Of a DNA stretch of 64,000 nucleotides, positions 29,802-38,787 are shown in pieces. A program made the position numbers and the translations under genes. The stretch covers positions 124,001-188,000 of the forward strand of contig NZ_JADQDN010000001.1 in the NCBI RefSeq assembly GCF_015694425.1, in the 5' to 3' direction. The notes beneath the pieces are model-generated. The model searched no databases. It was not told the origin of the DNA and worked only from the letters and a program-made list of their open reading frames with translations. The first letter of the stretch is position 1. Each line of letters begins with the position of its first letter. The stretch comes from Microvirga terrestris (GTDB lineage: Bacteria; Pseudomonadota; Alphaproteobacteria; Rhizobiales; Beijerinckiaceae).

Positions 29802-31316
29802 CTAGAACATCCGCGGCGGACGCGGGCGGCGGTTGGCGGGGGCGCCATTCGCCTCATCCGCCGCGTCACCACGCGGCGCACCGATGATGATCGCAGCCCC
29901 TTCCTGCAGGTCGTCGCGCAGGATCTCCGTATAGGCCCCATCCGTCACCCCAAGCCGCACGGGCAGGGGCTGAGGATTGCCGTCAGGTCCGACGCGATAG
30001 ATGCGCGCTCTGGTGCCTTCGTCCTGCATGGAAACGGCCCGTTCGCCACGGGGCCGCCGCGGTCCTTGGCCATCCCTTGCAGTGCCCCGTCCTTCGCCGT
30101 TGCCAGCCTGCTCATCCGGCAGACGAGGCCGTCGTCTTGGTGACTGGCCGTCCCGTGCGCCGTCTCCTGCTTCGGTCGCCGCCATCGTGACGGCGGGCCG
30201 GAAGCGCAAGGCCGCATTCGGAATGCGCAGCACGTCCTCGCGCTCGTCGGTGATGATCTGGAGGTTCGCCGTCATGCCGGGCAGTAGCGCCTGGTCCTGA
30301 TTGCGCACGCTGATGACGGCCGTGTAGGTGACCACATTCTGCACCGTCTGCGCGGCAAGACGCACCATGCGAACCCTGCCGTCGAAGGTGCGGTTCGGAT
30401 AGGCGTTGACCGTGAAGGACACTTTCTGCCCTTCCTTGAGACGGCCCACATCTGCCTCGTCGATATTGGCATAGATGTCGATCTCGCGCAGATCCTGCGC
30501 GATGGTGAAGAGAGTTGGGGCGGAGAGCGAGGCGGCGACCGTCTGGCCGAGCTCGATGTCGCGTTTGACTACCACGCCCTCGACCGGCGACTTGATCTCC
30601 GTGCGGGCAAGATCGATCTCGATATCTCGCAGTTTTGCCTGCCGCTGCAGGATGATCGCCTCGGCAGATTTCACATTCGCTTCCGACAATGCGAGATCGG
30701 CTTTCAGCCCAAGCGTCTCCGCTTGGTTTGATGCGATCTGCGCATCGGCCGAGGCGAGGTTCGCCGTTTGAATGTCCACCTGCGTGCGGGCCTGCTCGAG
30801 GGCGGTCTGCGTTCCCACCGCGCGGGTGTTGAGTTCCGTCTGCCGCTCGAGACCGCGTCGGGCTTCCTCCAGCTGAGCCTGAGTCCGGTCGCGCTGCGCC
30901 CGAAGGTCGGCAGCCTGCGCTTCGGCGCGCCCGAGCCCGGAGCGGGCCTTGTCGATCTGGGCGCGCTTGGTGTCGAGGTCGGCTTTTGCCTGGGCGAGAT
31001 CCGCCAGCGCCGCATCCCGGCGCGACTTGATCTGCTCCGCATAGAGGCGGGCCACCACCTGGCCTTCTTTCACGGGCGTGTTGTAATCGGCCAGGATCTC
31101 GACAACTTGGCCGGAAAGCTGCGAGCCGACAAGCACCGTCGTGACCGGGTTGAGCGTTCCTGTGGCACGCACGCTCGCGACGATCGGCCCGCGATCGACC
31201 GCGCCGAGGCGATAAGCCTGGGCCGAGGCATTGCCGCCTGTTGGTTGCCACACAACGAAGCCGGCGCCTCCTGCCACCAGAAGAATGACGATCAGCCACA
31301 ACCAGACGCGACGCAC
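29802..31316 (-). CDS. MacA-type periplasmic adaptor subunit
   Basis: A 504-residue membrane-fusion protein. It has an N-terminal anchor ([19 protein letters not shown]), a lipoyl half-motif, a long alpha-helical hairpin (about residues 90-210, rich in heptads such as [18 protein letters not shown]), the second lipoyl half ([19 protein letters not shown]), a beta-barrel, and a membrane-proximal domain. An unusual low-complexity Arg/Gly/Pro-rich insertion lies at about residues 378-430, between the barrel and the last domain. The GTG start was chosen for the anchor position. It heads the three-gene export operon. Confidence 0.88.
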   Translation of the reverse strand: MRRVWLWLIVILLVAGGAGFVVWQPTGGNASAQAYRLGAVDRGPIVASVRATGTLNPVTTVLVGSQLSGQVVEILADYNTPVKEGQVVARLYAEQIKSRRDAALADLAQAKADLDTKRAQIDKARSGLGRAEAQAADLRAQRDRTQAQLEEARRGLERQTELNTRAVGTQTALEQARTQVDIQTANLASADAQIASNQAETLGLKADLALSEANVKSAEAIILQRQAKLRDIEIDLARTEIKSPVEGVVVKRDIELGQTVAASLSAPTLFTIAQDLREIDIYANIDEADVGRLKEGQKVSFTVNAYPNRTFDGRVRMVRLAAQTVQNVVTYTAVISVRNQDQALLPGMTANLQIITDEREDVLRIPNAALRFRPAVTMAATEAGDGARDGQSPRRRPRLPDEQAGNGEGRGTARDGQGPRRPRGERAVSMQDEGTRARIYRVGPDGNPQPLPVRLGVTDGAYTEILRDDLQEGAAIIIGAPRGDAADEANGAPANRRPRPPRMF

Positions 31317-31397
31317 CCAACAACCCTCAGCAAGACATGATCATTCATGCAGGGTGATTGTGGCCGATTTCCTATAGCGTTGCGAGTTAACTCTTTG

Positions 31398-32165
31398 TCA
31401 TGTGGCGGCTTGCGGCCGGGCTGCGATCAGGTTGCGCAGGGTCATGATCGTGGAGGCATCCGCCACGCCATCCACGCGCTCGGGCCGGAAATGGCGCTGG
31501 AAGGCGGCGACGACCTTTTCCGTATCCTCATCGAAGACGCCATTGATCTTGAGACCATAGCCGTACATCACGAGCATGGCCTGCAGCGCCTCGATGGGCA
31601 TACCCTGATCGCCACGGGAGAAGAAGCGGCCGTCGCCGGTCGCAGCCGGCGCGACCCAGTGGCCGACGCCCGCCTCGTGCAAGGCTTTCCAGGGAAAGAG
31701 CTCGCCCGGATCGACCTTGCGGCCGGGCGCGACATCCGAATGGGCAAGCACCCGGGTGGCCGGAATGCGCCAGCGGGTAACGATGTCTTTCGCCAGAGAC
31801 GCGACGCTCTCGATCTGGTCTCCGGGGAAGGGCGGCAGGCCGCCGGGATGACCGGGATTGGCGATTTCGATGCCGATAGAGCAGGAGTTGATATCGGTGT
31901 CTCCGTCCCAGGTGGAGAGACCCGCATGCCAGGCCCGGCGCGATTCCGGCACCAGCTGCAGCACGTGCCCATCGCCGAACACGAAGTAATGGGCGGAGAC
32001 CTGGGAGACCGGATTGCACAGCCATTGCAGCGCTTCGCCCTCGTCGGGCATGCCCGTGTAGTGAAGGATGAGCATGCTGGGGCGCTGACCGTTCTTGCGC
32101 TCTCCGTGATTGGGAGACGGAAACACCTTGGCGGCGACGGGGCTCTCCGGTGTCAGCGCGCTCAT
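31398..32165 (-). CDS. N-acetylmuramoyl-L-alanine amidase with peptidoglycan-binding domain
   Basis: A 255-residue amidase of the Amidase_2 (AmpD/AmiD-like) family, which cuts the bond between N-acetylmuramic acid and the stem peptide. Zinc ligands are offered by LILHYTG (His) and HSDVAPGRKVDPG (His, Lys and Asp), with SIGIEIANPG between. The C-terminal about 70 residues form a PG_binding_1 domain (LQAMLVMYGYGLKINGVFDEDTEKVVAAFQ). No clear signal peptide is seen, so it may act in cytoplasmic muropeptide recycling. AGGTGA from the end of the upstream gene serves as its ribosome site. Confidence 0.88.
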   Translation of the reverse strand: MSALTPESPVAAKVFPSPNHGERKNGQRPSMLILHYTGMPDEGEALQWLCNPVSQVSAHYFVFGDGHVLQLVPESRRAWHAGLSTWDGDTDINSCSIGIEIANPGHPGGLPPFPGDQIESVASLAKDIVTRWRIPATRVLAHSDVAPGRKVDPGELFPWKALHEAGVGHWVAPAATGDGRFFSRGDQGMPIEALQAMLVMYGYGLKINGVFDEDTEKVVAAFQRHFRPERVDGVADASTIMTLRNLIAARPQAAT

Positions 32166-32169
32166 GCGG

Positions 32170-32895
32170 TCACCTGATGTTCCGCTCGGCGGCGATGCGT
32201 TCCCAAGCGGCGTTGATGGTGGCAACCCGCTCGGTGGCGATCTTCACGGCTTCCGGCGGCAGACCGCGGGCGATCTCCCGGTCGGGGTGATTGTCGGCGA
32301 CGAGCTTGCGATAGTGACGCTTCAGATCCTCGTCGCTCATGCCGCGGTCGGCGTTGAGGATGAGATAGGGATCGTCCTTGCGCTTCACATGGCGCGCGGC
32401 GATACGCTCGAAATCCTTGTCTGAGAAGGCGAAGATCGTCGCTACCTCCTTGAGGTAGGCGTATTCGGCCTCGTGAACGGCCTCATCCGCTTTGGCGATG
32501 TGGAATAGGCCGTCGAGCACGTCCTCGAGAAGGCTGGGCTCCTCGCTGAACTCCTCGTGGATCTGGCGGGCATAAGCCTCGAACCCGTCCGAGGTCTGCA
32601 TGGCGAGGTTAAACAGACGCTCCACCCGGTCATGCTCGCTGTCCGGCACCTCGACGATCTGCTCGAAGGCCCGGACCTCGACGTCGACCACGACGCCGTC
32701 GGCCTTCGCCATCTTGGCGGCGAGCGCCACAAGGCCCATGGTGAACATGACGTCACGCGGCGGCTTTCCGAACAAAGCGCCTTCGCGATCAACGAGAACA
32801 TGGCCGGCGACGCCACCCAGGAGGGCACCTATCGGCCCACCCAACGCGAGGCCGATGCCGGCGCCTCCGAGCTTACCCCAAATCGACTGAATCAT
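32170..32895 (-). CDS. djlA: DjlA-like protein (TerB domain plus C-terminal J domain)
   Basis: A 241-residue co-chaperone-like protein. The N-terminus has a glycine-rich hydrophobic stretch (GIGLALGGPIGALLGGVAGHVLV) that may anchor it to the membrane. Residues about 50-160 form a TerB-like helical domain (FTMGLVALAAKMAKADGVV, LFHIAKADEAVHEAE), and the last about 70 residues are a J domain with the essential HPD in VADNHPDRE. This order is that of DjlA, which stimulates DnaK. It ends five bases before the amidase start, so the pair is co-transcribed. Confidence 0.86.
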   Translation of the reverse strand: MIQSIWGKLGGAGIGLALGGPIGALLGGVAGHVLVDREGALFGKPPRDVMFTMGLVALAAKMAKADGVVVDVEVRAFEQIVEVPDSEHDRVERLFNLAMQTSDGFEAYARQIHEEFSEEPSLLEDVLDGLFHIAKADEAVHEAEYAYLKEVATIFAFSDKDFERIAARHVKRKDDPYLILNADRGMSDEDLKRHYRKLVADNHPDREIARGLPPEAVKIATERVATINAAWERIAAERNIR

Positions 32896-32979
32896 CTTGA
32901 ATTAAGTCGTACGCTCAAGTGCAGGCAAAAGAAAAGGGGCCGAGAACGCCTCGGCCCCGAAATTCGCTTTCAGGCGCGA

Positions 32980-33258
32980 TTAGCGGCAGTACACGTTGCC
33001 GTAGACGTCCTGGTAGGTGCCATAGGGGCAGGCCGGGCCGCGCGGAGCCGTCGAGGCACCCACGATCGCACCACCAGCGCCACCGATGGCTGCACCGGCG
33101 AGAGCGCCGCCTGCCGAGCCTGTCGCTGCACCGCCGATAGCCGCACCGGCGAGACCGCCGATGGCTGCGCCGCCGACGGCACGCTCACCAGGAGTATTGC
33201 AGGCGGCCATCGAGAGGGTGAGAGCACCGGCGGCAATGGCTGTCATGATCTTCTTCAT
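32980..33258 (-). CDS. Small glycine-zipper lipoprotein
   Basis: A 92-residue protein with a lipoprotein signal (ALTLSMAAC, Cys 20). The mature part is almost wholly a glycine/alanine zipper of repeating AAIGGxAGAAIGG units, then a short tail with two cysteines (PACPYGTYQDVYGNVYCR). Such small 17-kDa-antigen-like or osmotically inducible lipoproteins sit in the outer membrane with unclear roles. GGAAGCCTC precedes the ATG. It is monocistronic, divergent from the lytic transglycosylase gene. Confidence 0.85.
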   Translation of the reverse strand: MKKIMTAIAAGALTLSMAACNTPGERAVGGAAIGGLAGAAIGGAATGSAGGALAGAAIGGAGGAIVGASTAPRGPACPYGTYQDVYGNVYCR

Positions 33259-33519
33259 GGAGGCTTCCCTGTTGTTGAGCGGGCCGTTGGCCCGGCGGTA
33301 GTTAGCTTGACCTTACGCTGTCGCCAACTCCTGTGCGAAGAAAGAGTTCCTCCAGCGCACGGGATAGGGCGGGATTCGGAGCCAATCGGAGGCTAGAATC
33401 CCGTTGTAGGGCCCGAGTACCGTCAAGACAATACGGTCAAGCTTGAACCCATTCTGAACAAAGTCGTGTCATGATGCGCCACATCTTCGCCTCATTCCGC
33501 CGTCACCCAGCGCCCCCTT

Positions 33520-34329
33520 ATGGTTACCGCCAGCTGGAGTTTCGGTTTGACTTGGCAACACTTCCTCAGAACGCTGGCGATTGCAGGCTTGGGCGCAGCG
33601 GCCCTTGTGGTGGCATCTCAAGCCAAGGCGAGCGGAGGCGAGAGCGCCCCCATCTCTCCGGATCAGGCCGAGGAGTTCCTCGACGCTGCCGCAGCTGAAG
33701 CCGCTGCCTTCGCCAAGGAAGAGGCTACCGCGGAGGCCCCGGAGCCGGATGCCAAGGGCGTGGCCAAGAAGAAATCGAAGGAAGCGGTTGCCTCCAAGTC
33801 CAACAAGTCTCAGGTCAGCAAGGCGGAAGAGGCCCAACCCGAGGCAGTTGCAAAGACGATGGCTGCGCTTGAAGGGGCCGATCAGCAGACTGCTTCCCTT
33901 CCTGCTCCGTTGATGGCCGCCGGGTCGAAAGCGCGCCTGCCCGATGCAGCACGTGCCGGTGTGCTCAAGCCGCTCATCGTCCGCTATGCGTCCGAGAACG
34001 GGCTGCCCTATGAATTGGCCGATGCCGTGATCCGGCTCGAGAGCCGGTACAATGCCGGCGCCCGCAACGGGCCGAATATGGGCCTCACCCAGATCAATAT
34101 CCGCACGGCGCAGTCGCTGGGCTACAAGGGCGATGCCGCCGGGCTTTTCGATGCGGAAACGAATCTCCGCTACGGCCTCAAGTACCTGGCCACGGCCTAT
34201 AAGCTCGCGGGTGGCGACACCTGCGGCACGATCCTGCGCTATCAGTTCGGCCACCGCACCCAGACCATGACGGCTGCTTCGCGGGCCTATTGCGCCAAGG
34301 TGAAGGTGATCACGGCGGCTGCCGATTGA
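33520..34329 (+). CDS. Exported lytic transglycosylase (SLT domain)
   Basis: A 269-residue protein. A signal or anchor (FLRTLAIAGLGAAALVVASQAKA) is followed by about 90 residues of Ala/Glu/Lys-rich linker, then a single SLT lysozyme-like domain from about residue 150. The catalytic Glu is in AVIRLESRYN (about residue 173), with GPNMGLTQINIRTAQSLG and LRYGLKYLATAYKLAGGD as the other motifs. It cleaves the MurNAc-GlcNAc bond to give 1,6-anhydro products and opens the wall locally. Divergently placed from the glycine-zipper lipoprotein and 45 bases upstream of rnpB. Confidence 0.9.
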   Translation: MVTASWSFGLTWQHFLRTLAIAGLGAAALVVASQAKASGGESAPISPDQAEEFLDAAAAEAAAFAKEEATAEAPEPDAKGVAKKKSKEAVASKSNKSQVSKAEEAQPEAVAKTMAALEGADQQTASLPAPLMAAGSKARLPDAARAGVLKPLIVRYASENGLPYELADAVIRLESRYNAGARNGPNMGLTQINIRTAQSLGYKGDAAGLFDAETNLRYGLKYLATAYKLAGGDTCGTILRYQFGHRTQTMTAASRAYCAKVKVITAAAD

Positions 34330-34374
34330 TCGACCGGCCTTGACGGCAGGGCCCTTTTGGCACCACATCCCATC

Positions 34375-34769
<395 letters not shown>

Positions 34770-34797
34770 ATCTTTCCACAGGCTCGAAATTTGCAGA

Positions 34798-34823
34798 AAG
34801 CGGAGCAAACCTTTGCTCCGCTT
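34798..34823 (+). terminator. Terminator hairpin after rnpB
   Basis: AAGCGGAGCAA (34798-34808) pairs perfectly with TTGCTCCGCTT (34813-34823) around a 4-base loop, giving an 11-bp stem. It lies 29 bases after the RNA's P1 helix. Confidence 0.8.
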
Positions 34824-34894
34824 ACGATTCATTAACCGTAAATGCGTCTCATGAGGAACACATGCCATAAGGCCTGCGCTCCACCTCCGTTCCG

Positions 34895-34923
34895 TTGACG
34901 ACCATATTATCCCATGTTATCCC
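34895..34923 (+). promoter_or_regulatory. Candidate promoter of the mraZ/dcw cluster
   Basis: TTGACG (34895-34900), 17 bases, then TATCCC (34918-34923). The -35 is good and the -10 weak. It coincides with the MraZ-type boxes, which would place a repressor right over the promoter. The rest of 34824-35079 is leader sequence with no gene that I can support. Confidence 0.4.
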
Positions 34924-34934
34924 AAACCATCCCG
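34900..34934 (-). promoter_or_regulatory. MraZ operator: TGGGN boxes repeated every 10 bp
   Basis: Read on the minus strand, CGGGA, TGGGA, TGGGA and a weaker TGGTC follow each other with exactly 5-base spacers (plus-strand positions 34930-34934, 34920-34924, 34910-34914, 34900-34904). E. coli MraZ binds TGGGN direct repeats with 5-nt spacers upstream of its own gene. Position, about 150 bases before mraZ, and periodicity both fit. Confidence 0.65.
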
Positions 34935-35079
34935 TCGACGGTGTCTTCCGAAGAGGGCGTCAAGCACCCGAGAAGTGCTGGCGTACTGCTTCGGAAAGTA
35001 GCGTCACCACCGACAACGGGTGGCAGATCCTCAGGATCTGTCGGGGGGCTGACAATCAGGAGCGTGCGAGCTGCGGCCA

Positions 35080-35577
35080 ATGAACCGCTTCGTGTCCAAT
35101 TTCACCAACAAGTTGGATTCGAAGGGTCGCGTCTCGATCCCCGCATCCTTCAGGGCCGTGCTGGCTCGGGATGGATTCGAGGGGCTCTACGTACATCCGG
35201 CGCTCGATGCGCCGGCACTGGACGCAGGCGGCAACGTGCTTCTGAACGAGATCGATGCGTTCTTGTCGACGCTGTCGCCCTATTCGGACGAACGGGATCA
35301 GCTGTCGACGGCATTGTTCGGAACCAGCGAGATTCTGAAGGTCGATCCGGAGGGGCGTGTCATCCTGACGGACACAGTAAAAGTGCATGCCGAGATCGGC
35401 GATACGGTGACGTTCGTCGGACTTGGTCACAAGTTCCAGATTTGGGAGCCCGAGCGCTTCCGTGCGCACTTGGAGGAGGCGCGCACGAAGGTCCGAGACC
35501 TGAAGAAAGCATTGGGCAATCGAATATTGGAACCGAGGCTAGTGCAGAACGCCTCACCAGGAGTACGGGAGCGATGA
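35080..35577 (+). CDS. mraZ: MraZ, transcriptional regulator of the division and cell wall cluster
   Basis: A 165-residue protein with two AbrB-like SpoVT/MraZ half-domains: [22 protein letters not shown] near the N-terminus and [23 protein letters not shown] in the second half, each with the D-x-K/E-GR-V/I core. MraZ oligomerises into rings and represses the dcw promoter. The start lacks a close Shine-Dalgarno (GGAG is 17 bases away) but gives the family N-terminus [13 protein letters not shown]. Its TGA overlaps the rsmH start (ATGATG). It is the first gene of the cluster. Confidence 0.95.
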   Translation: MNRFVSNFTNKLDSKGRVSIPASFRAVLARDGFEGLYVHPALDAPALDAGGNVLLNEIDAFLSTLSPYSDERDQLSTALFGTSEILKVDPEGRVILTDTVKVHAEIGDTVTFVGLGHKFQIWEPERFRAHLEEARTKVRDLKKALGNRILEPRLVQNASPGVRER

Positions 35578-36623
35578 TGGGACGCGGCGACGGCCCAGGA
35601 GCCGGAGCCGCTGGCGGACCGTCCCGTCACGTTCCTGTTCTCCTGGCGGAGGTTGGCACAGCGCTCGATGCAAATCGCGGTGGCATTTTCATCGATGGCA
35701 CTTTCGGTGCGGGCGGCTATACGCGCGCCATTCTCGACGCCCATTCGCAGAATAAAGTGATTGCTATCGACCGTGATCCCGATGCGATCGCCGGCGGCGA
35801 AGCGCTTGCAGCCAAATTCAAGAAACGCCTGATGCTCGTGCCGGGCCGCTTCGGCGACCTCGACGACATCGCGCGAGCACAGGGGTTCGAGAGCGTCGAT
35901 GGCGTCGTGCTTGACATCGGCGTGTCGTCCATGCAGCTCGATCAGGCCGAGCGCGGCTTCTCGTTCCGCAACGAGGGGCCGCTCGACATGCGCATGGAGC
36001 AGTCGGGCCCCAGCGCGGCGGATCTTGTCAACGAAGCGTCCGAGTCCGAACTCGCGGACATCTTCTATCATTATGGCGAGGAGCGGCGCGCGCGCGCCGT
36101 GGCGCGTGCGGTGATCGAAGCGCGCCGCCGTCAACCTTTCGAGACCACGCGGCAGCTGGCCGATCTCGTGGCCTCCCTGATCCGGCAGGAGCCCAGCGGC
36201 ATCCATCCCGCCACGCGCGTGTTCCAGGGACTGCGCATTGCCGTCAACGACGAACTCGGTGAGTTGGCTCGTGCCCTGCATGCGGCGGAGCGCATCCTGA
36301 AGCCCGGCGGACGTCTCGTGGTCGTCACGTTCCATTCGCTCGAAGACCGCATCGTGAAGCAGTTCTTTGCCGCCCGCACCGGCCGCGCGCCCACCGGCTC
36401 GCGCCATTTGCCGACGGCGGCGGCCGCTGAGCCCACTTTTGACGCGATCACCCGCGGCCCTGTCGCGCCAAGCGAACAGGAGATGGCGCGCAATCCGCGG
36501 GCCCGTTCGGCGAAGCTCCGCGCAGGCGCTCGCACCGATACGCCGCCGCAGGACCCCTTGAGCGCCATCACCATGCTGGCCGAACTGCCGCAGACAGCCG
36601 AGAAAAAGGGAGGCCGTCGGTGA
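35574..36623 (+). CDS. rsmH: RsmH, 16S rRNA (cytosine1402-N4)-methyltransferase
   Basis: A 349-residue SAM-dependent methyltransferase that modifies C1402 in the ribosomal P site. Signature segments are [80 protein letters not shown] and [16 protein letters not shown]. The ATG at 35574 overlaps mraZ by 4 bases and has CAGGAGTACGGGAG upstream. The coding frame remains open upstream through mraZ, but that extension is not family sequence. Also called mraW. Confidence 0.96.
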   Translation: MMGRGDGPGAGAAGGPSRHVPVLLAEVGTALDANRGGIFIDGTFGAGGYTRAILDAHSQNKVIAIDRDPDAIAGGEALAAKFKKRLMLVPGRFGDLDDIARAQGFESVDGVVLDIGVSSMQLDQAERGFSFRNEGPLDMRMEQSGPSAADLVNEASESELADIFYHYGEERRARAVARAVIEARRRQPFETTRQLADLVASLIRQEPSGIHPATRVFQGLRIAVNDELGELARALHAAERILKPGGRLVVVTFHSLEDRIVKQFFAARTGRAPTGSRHLPTAAAAEPTFDAITRGPVAPSEQEMARNPRARSAKLRAGARTDTPPQDPLSAITMLAELPQTAEKKGGRR

Positions 36624-37015
36624 TCCGTCTGCTCCATATCATCGCGATCTCCGCCCTCATCGCATCGGCGGGCTATGCCTATTCGGTCAAGTACGAAACC
36701 CTCTACTACGTGGAGCAGGTGGCGAAGCTGAAGTCGCAGGTCAGCCGCGAGCGCGAAGCCATCGCGGTTCTGCAAGCCGAGTGGCAATATCTCGACCGTC
36801 CGGACCGCCTCCAGGATGCCGCCGACAAGCACCTCGATCTTCAGGCGCTGAAGATCCAGCAGCTCGCGCGTCTGTCCGACCTGCCGAACCGTCCGTCCCG
36901 CGAGGACGAGATCGGCCGCAAGCTCGAAGCGCTCGGGCTGCTCGAGCCGACCTCGACTCCGAAGGACAGGAATTCGGACGCCCGCACCCCGACGACTCAA
37001 ACTCCGAAACGGTGA
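36620..37015 (+). CDS. ftsL: FtsL, divisome protein
   Basis: A 131-residue bitopic membrane protein. A very short cytoplasmic head and one transmembrane helix ([20 protein letters not shown]) are followed by a periplasmic coiled coil ([43 protein letters not shown] cut at intervals by the family's W-x-x-L-x-x-P-x-R-L/I pattern). It joins FtsQ and FtsB to activate FtsWI. The sequence is weakly conserved across bacteria, so position between rsmH and ftsI is important evidence. GTG start overlapping the rsmH stop; the stop overlaps ftsI. Confidence 0.85.
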   Translation: MIRLLHIIAISALIASAGYAYSVKYETLYYVEQVAKLKSQVSREREAIAVLQAEWQYLDRPDRLQDAADKHLDLQALKIQQLARLSDLPNRPSREDEIGRKLEALGLLEPTSTPKDRNSDARTPTTQTPKR

Positions 37016-38787
37016 GCCTCGTGTCGCAAGAGTCCCAAACCGAATGGCCGGGTAAGACCTTTCCCGCAAAGCGTGGTCTGCTCGGTCATGCCCGCGAGCT
37101 GTTTCGCCTGCGTCATGACAAGAGCACGTCGCGCGTGGGCTTGGCTGCGGTCTGCTTCGTCGGCCTGTTCAGCTTGATCGGTGGACGTCTCGTTCATCTC
37201 GCGCTCACAAGCGAGAATACGAGCGAGGTGCGCCGTGCGGCGTCCTCCGAGATTTCCGCCGCGCGCCCTGACATTGTCGACCGCAATGGCGAAGTTCTTG
37301 CCACTGACGTGAAGATGGTGTCGGTTTTCGCCGAGCCGCGCAACATCGTCGACAAGGACGAGGCCGTCGAGCTGCTGACCGCCGTTCTGCCGGATCTCGA
37401 CGCCACGGACCTGCGCAACAAGCTCGGTACCAAGAAGGGCTTCGTCTGGGTCAAGCGCGAGATCACGCCGCGCCAGCAGGCGGAGGTCCATCGGCTGGGC
37501 ATTCCCGGCATCGGCTTCCTGCCGGAGAACAAGCGCGTCTATCCCAATGCAGAGGCTGCCGCTCACGTGCTCGGCTTCGCCAACGTGGACAATGTGGGCA
37601 TCGCCGGCATCGAGAAATACATCGACAGCATGGGCCTGCAGGACCTCAACGGCGCAGGCTTCAACATTTCCGCCGCTGACCTGAAACCCATCCAGCTCTC
37701 CCTCGATCTGCGCGTGCAACACGCCCTTCGCGACGAGCTTGCCAGAGGCATGGCCAAGTTCAAGGCCAAGGCCACCGCCGGCGCGATCCTGGATGTGAAT
37801 ACGGGCGAGATCATCGCCCTTGTGTCGCTGCCCGACTATGATCCCAACAACCCGGTCGATGCCCTCGACAAGGACCGGATCAACCGCATCAATGTCGGCG
37901 TGTTCGAGATGGGCTCGACCTTCAAGGCGCTCACCGTCGCGATGGCGCTCGATTCCGGCAAATACAACATCAACTCGACCTTCGACGCCCGCTCCGGCCT
38001 GCGCTACGGCAAGTTCACCATCGGTGACTATCACGCCACGCACCGGGTGCTCAGCACCCCTGAAGTCTTCGTGCACTCGTCGAACATCGGCACCGCCCGC
38101 ATGGCGCTCGGCATCGGCGTTGAAGGTCACAAGTCCTTCCTGCGCAAGATGGGCCAGCTGACCCGCCTTGAGACGGAGCTGCCGGAGAATGCCCTGCCGA
38201 TCGTTCCGCCACGCTGGGGTGAGCTGAACACCATGACCATCGCGTTCGGCCACGGCCTTGCAGTGGCGCCGCTCCAGGCCCTCATGGCGGTGGGCGCACT
38301 GGTGAATGGCGGCGTCATGATCAAACCGACATTCATGAAGCGCACCATCGATGAGGCACGCCGGAACGCTCTTCAGGTTCTCAAGCCCGAGACGAGCGAG
38401 GCGATGCGCTACGTGATGCGTCTCAACGCCTCGACGCCGGAAGGCTCCGCCGGAAACGCTTCGATTGCGGGCTTCTTCGTCGGCGGCAAGACCGGCACCG
38501 CCGAGAAGGTGATCGGCGGCCGTTATGCCAAGAACAAGAATTTCACCACCTTCACGGCCGTGGTGCCGGCGGACAAGCCGAAATACGTGTTCCTGACCAT
38601 CATGGACGAGCCGCAGGCGATCGAAGGAACCTATGGCTTCTCGACGGCCGGCTGGAACGCCGCTCCCGTGACCGGCAACATCATCGAGCGCATCGCGCCG
38701 CTGCTCGGCGTTCCGCCGCGCTTCGAACCACCAGTGCAGCCCTTCCCGCTCATGTCGCGCCTCGGCGCCTGGGGCAGCAATCGATGA
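37012..38787 (+). CDS. ftsI: FtsI (PBP3), septal peptidoglycan transpeptidase
   Basis: A 591-residue class B penicillin-binding protein. A cytoplasmic head and membrane anchor (GLAAVCFVGLFSLIGGRLVHLAL) precede a dimerisation/pedestal domain (IVDRNGEVLATDV) and the transpeptidase domain: active-site S-x-x-K in MGSTFKALT (about residue 303), S-x-N in VHSSNIGTA and KTG in GGKTGTAEK (about residue 493). It crosslinks septal wall with FtsW. The GTG at 37012 overlaps the ftsL stop (GTGA); a GTG at 37021 is an alternative. Confidence 0.95.
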   Translation: MSLVSQESQTEWPGKTFPAKRGLLGHARELFRLRHDKSTSRVGLAAVCFVGLFSLIGGRLVHLALTSENTSEVRRAASSEISAARPDIVDRNGEVLATDVKMVSVFAEPRNIVDKDEAVELLTAVLPDLDATDLRNKLGTKKGFVWVKREITPRQQAEVHRLGIPGIGFLPENKRVYPNAEAAAHVLGFANVDNVGIAGIEKYIDSMGLQDLNGAGFNISAADLKPIQLSLDLRVQHALRDELARGMAKFKAKATAGAILDVNTGEIIALVSLPDYDPNNPVDALDKDRINRINVGVFEMGSTFKALTVAMALDSGKYNINSTFDARSGLRYGKFTIGDYHATHRVLSTPEVFVHSSNIGTARMALGIGVEGHKSFLRKMGQLTRLETELPENALPIVPPRWGELNTMTIAFGHGLAVAPLQALMAVGALVNGGVMIKPTFMKRTIDEARRNALQVLKPETSEAMRYVMRLNASTPEGSAGNASIAGFFVGGKTGTAEKVIGGRYAKNKNFTTFTAVVPADKPKYVFLTIMDEPQAIEGTYGFSTAGWNAAPVTGNIIERIAPLLGVPPRFEPPVQPFPLMSRLGAWGSNR

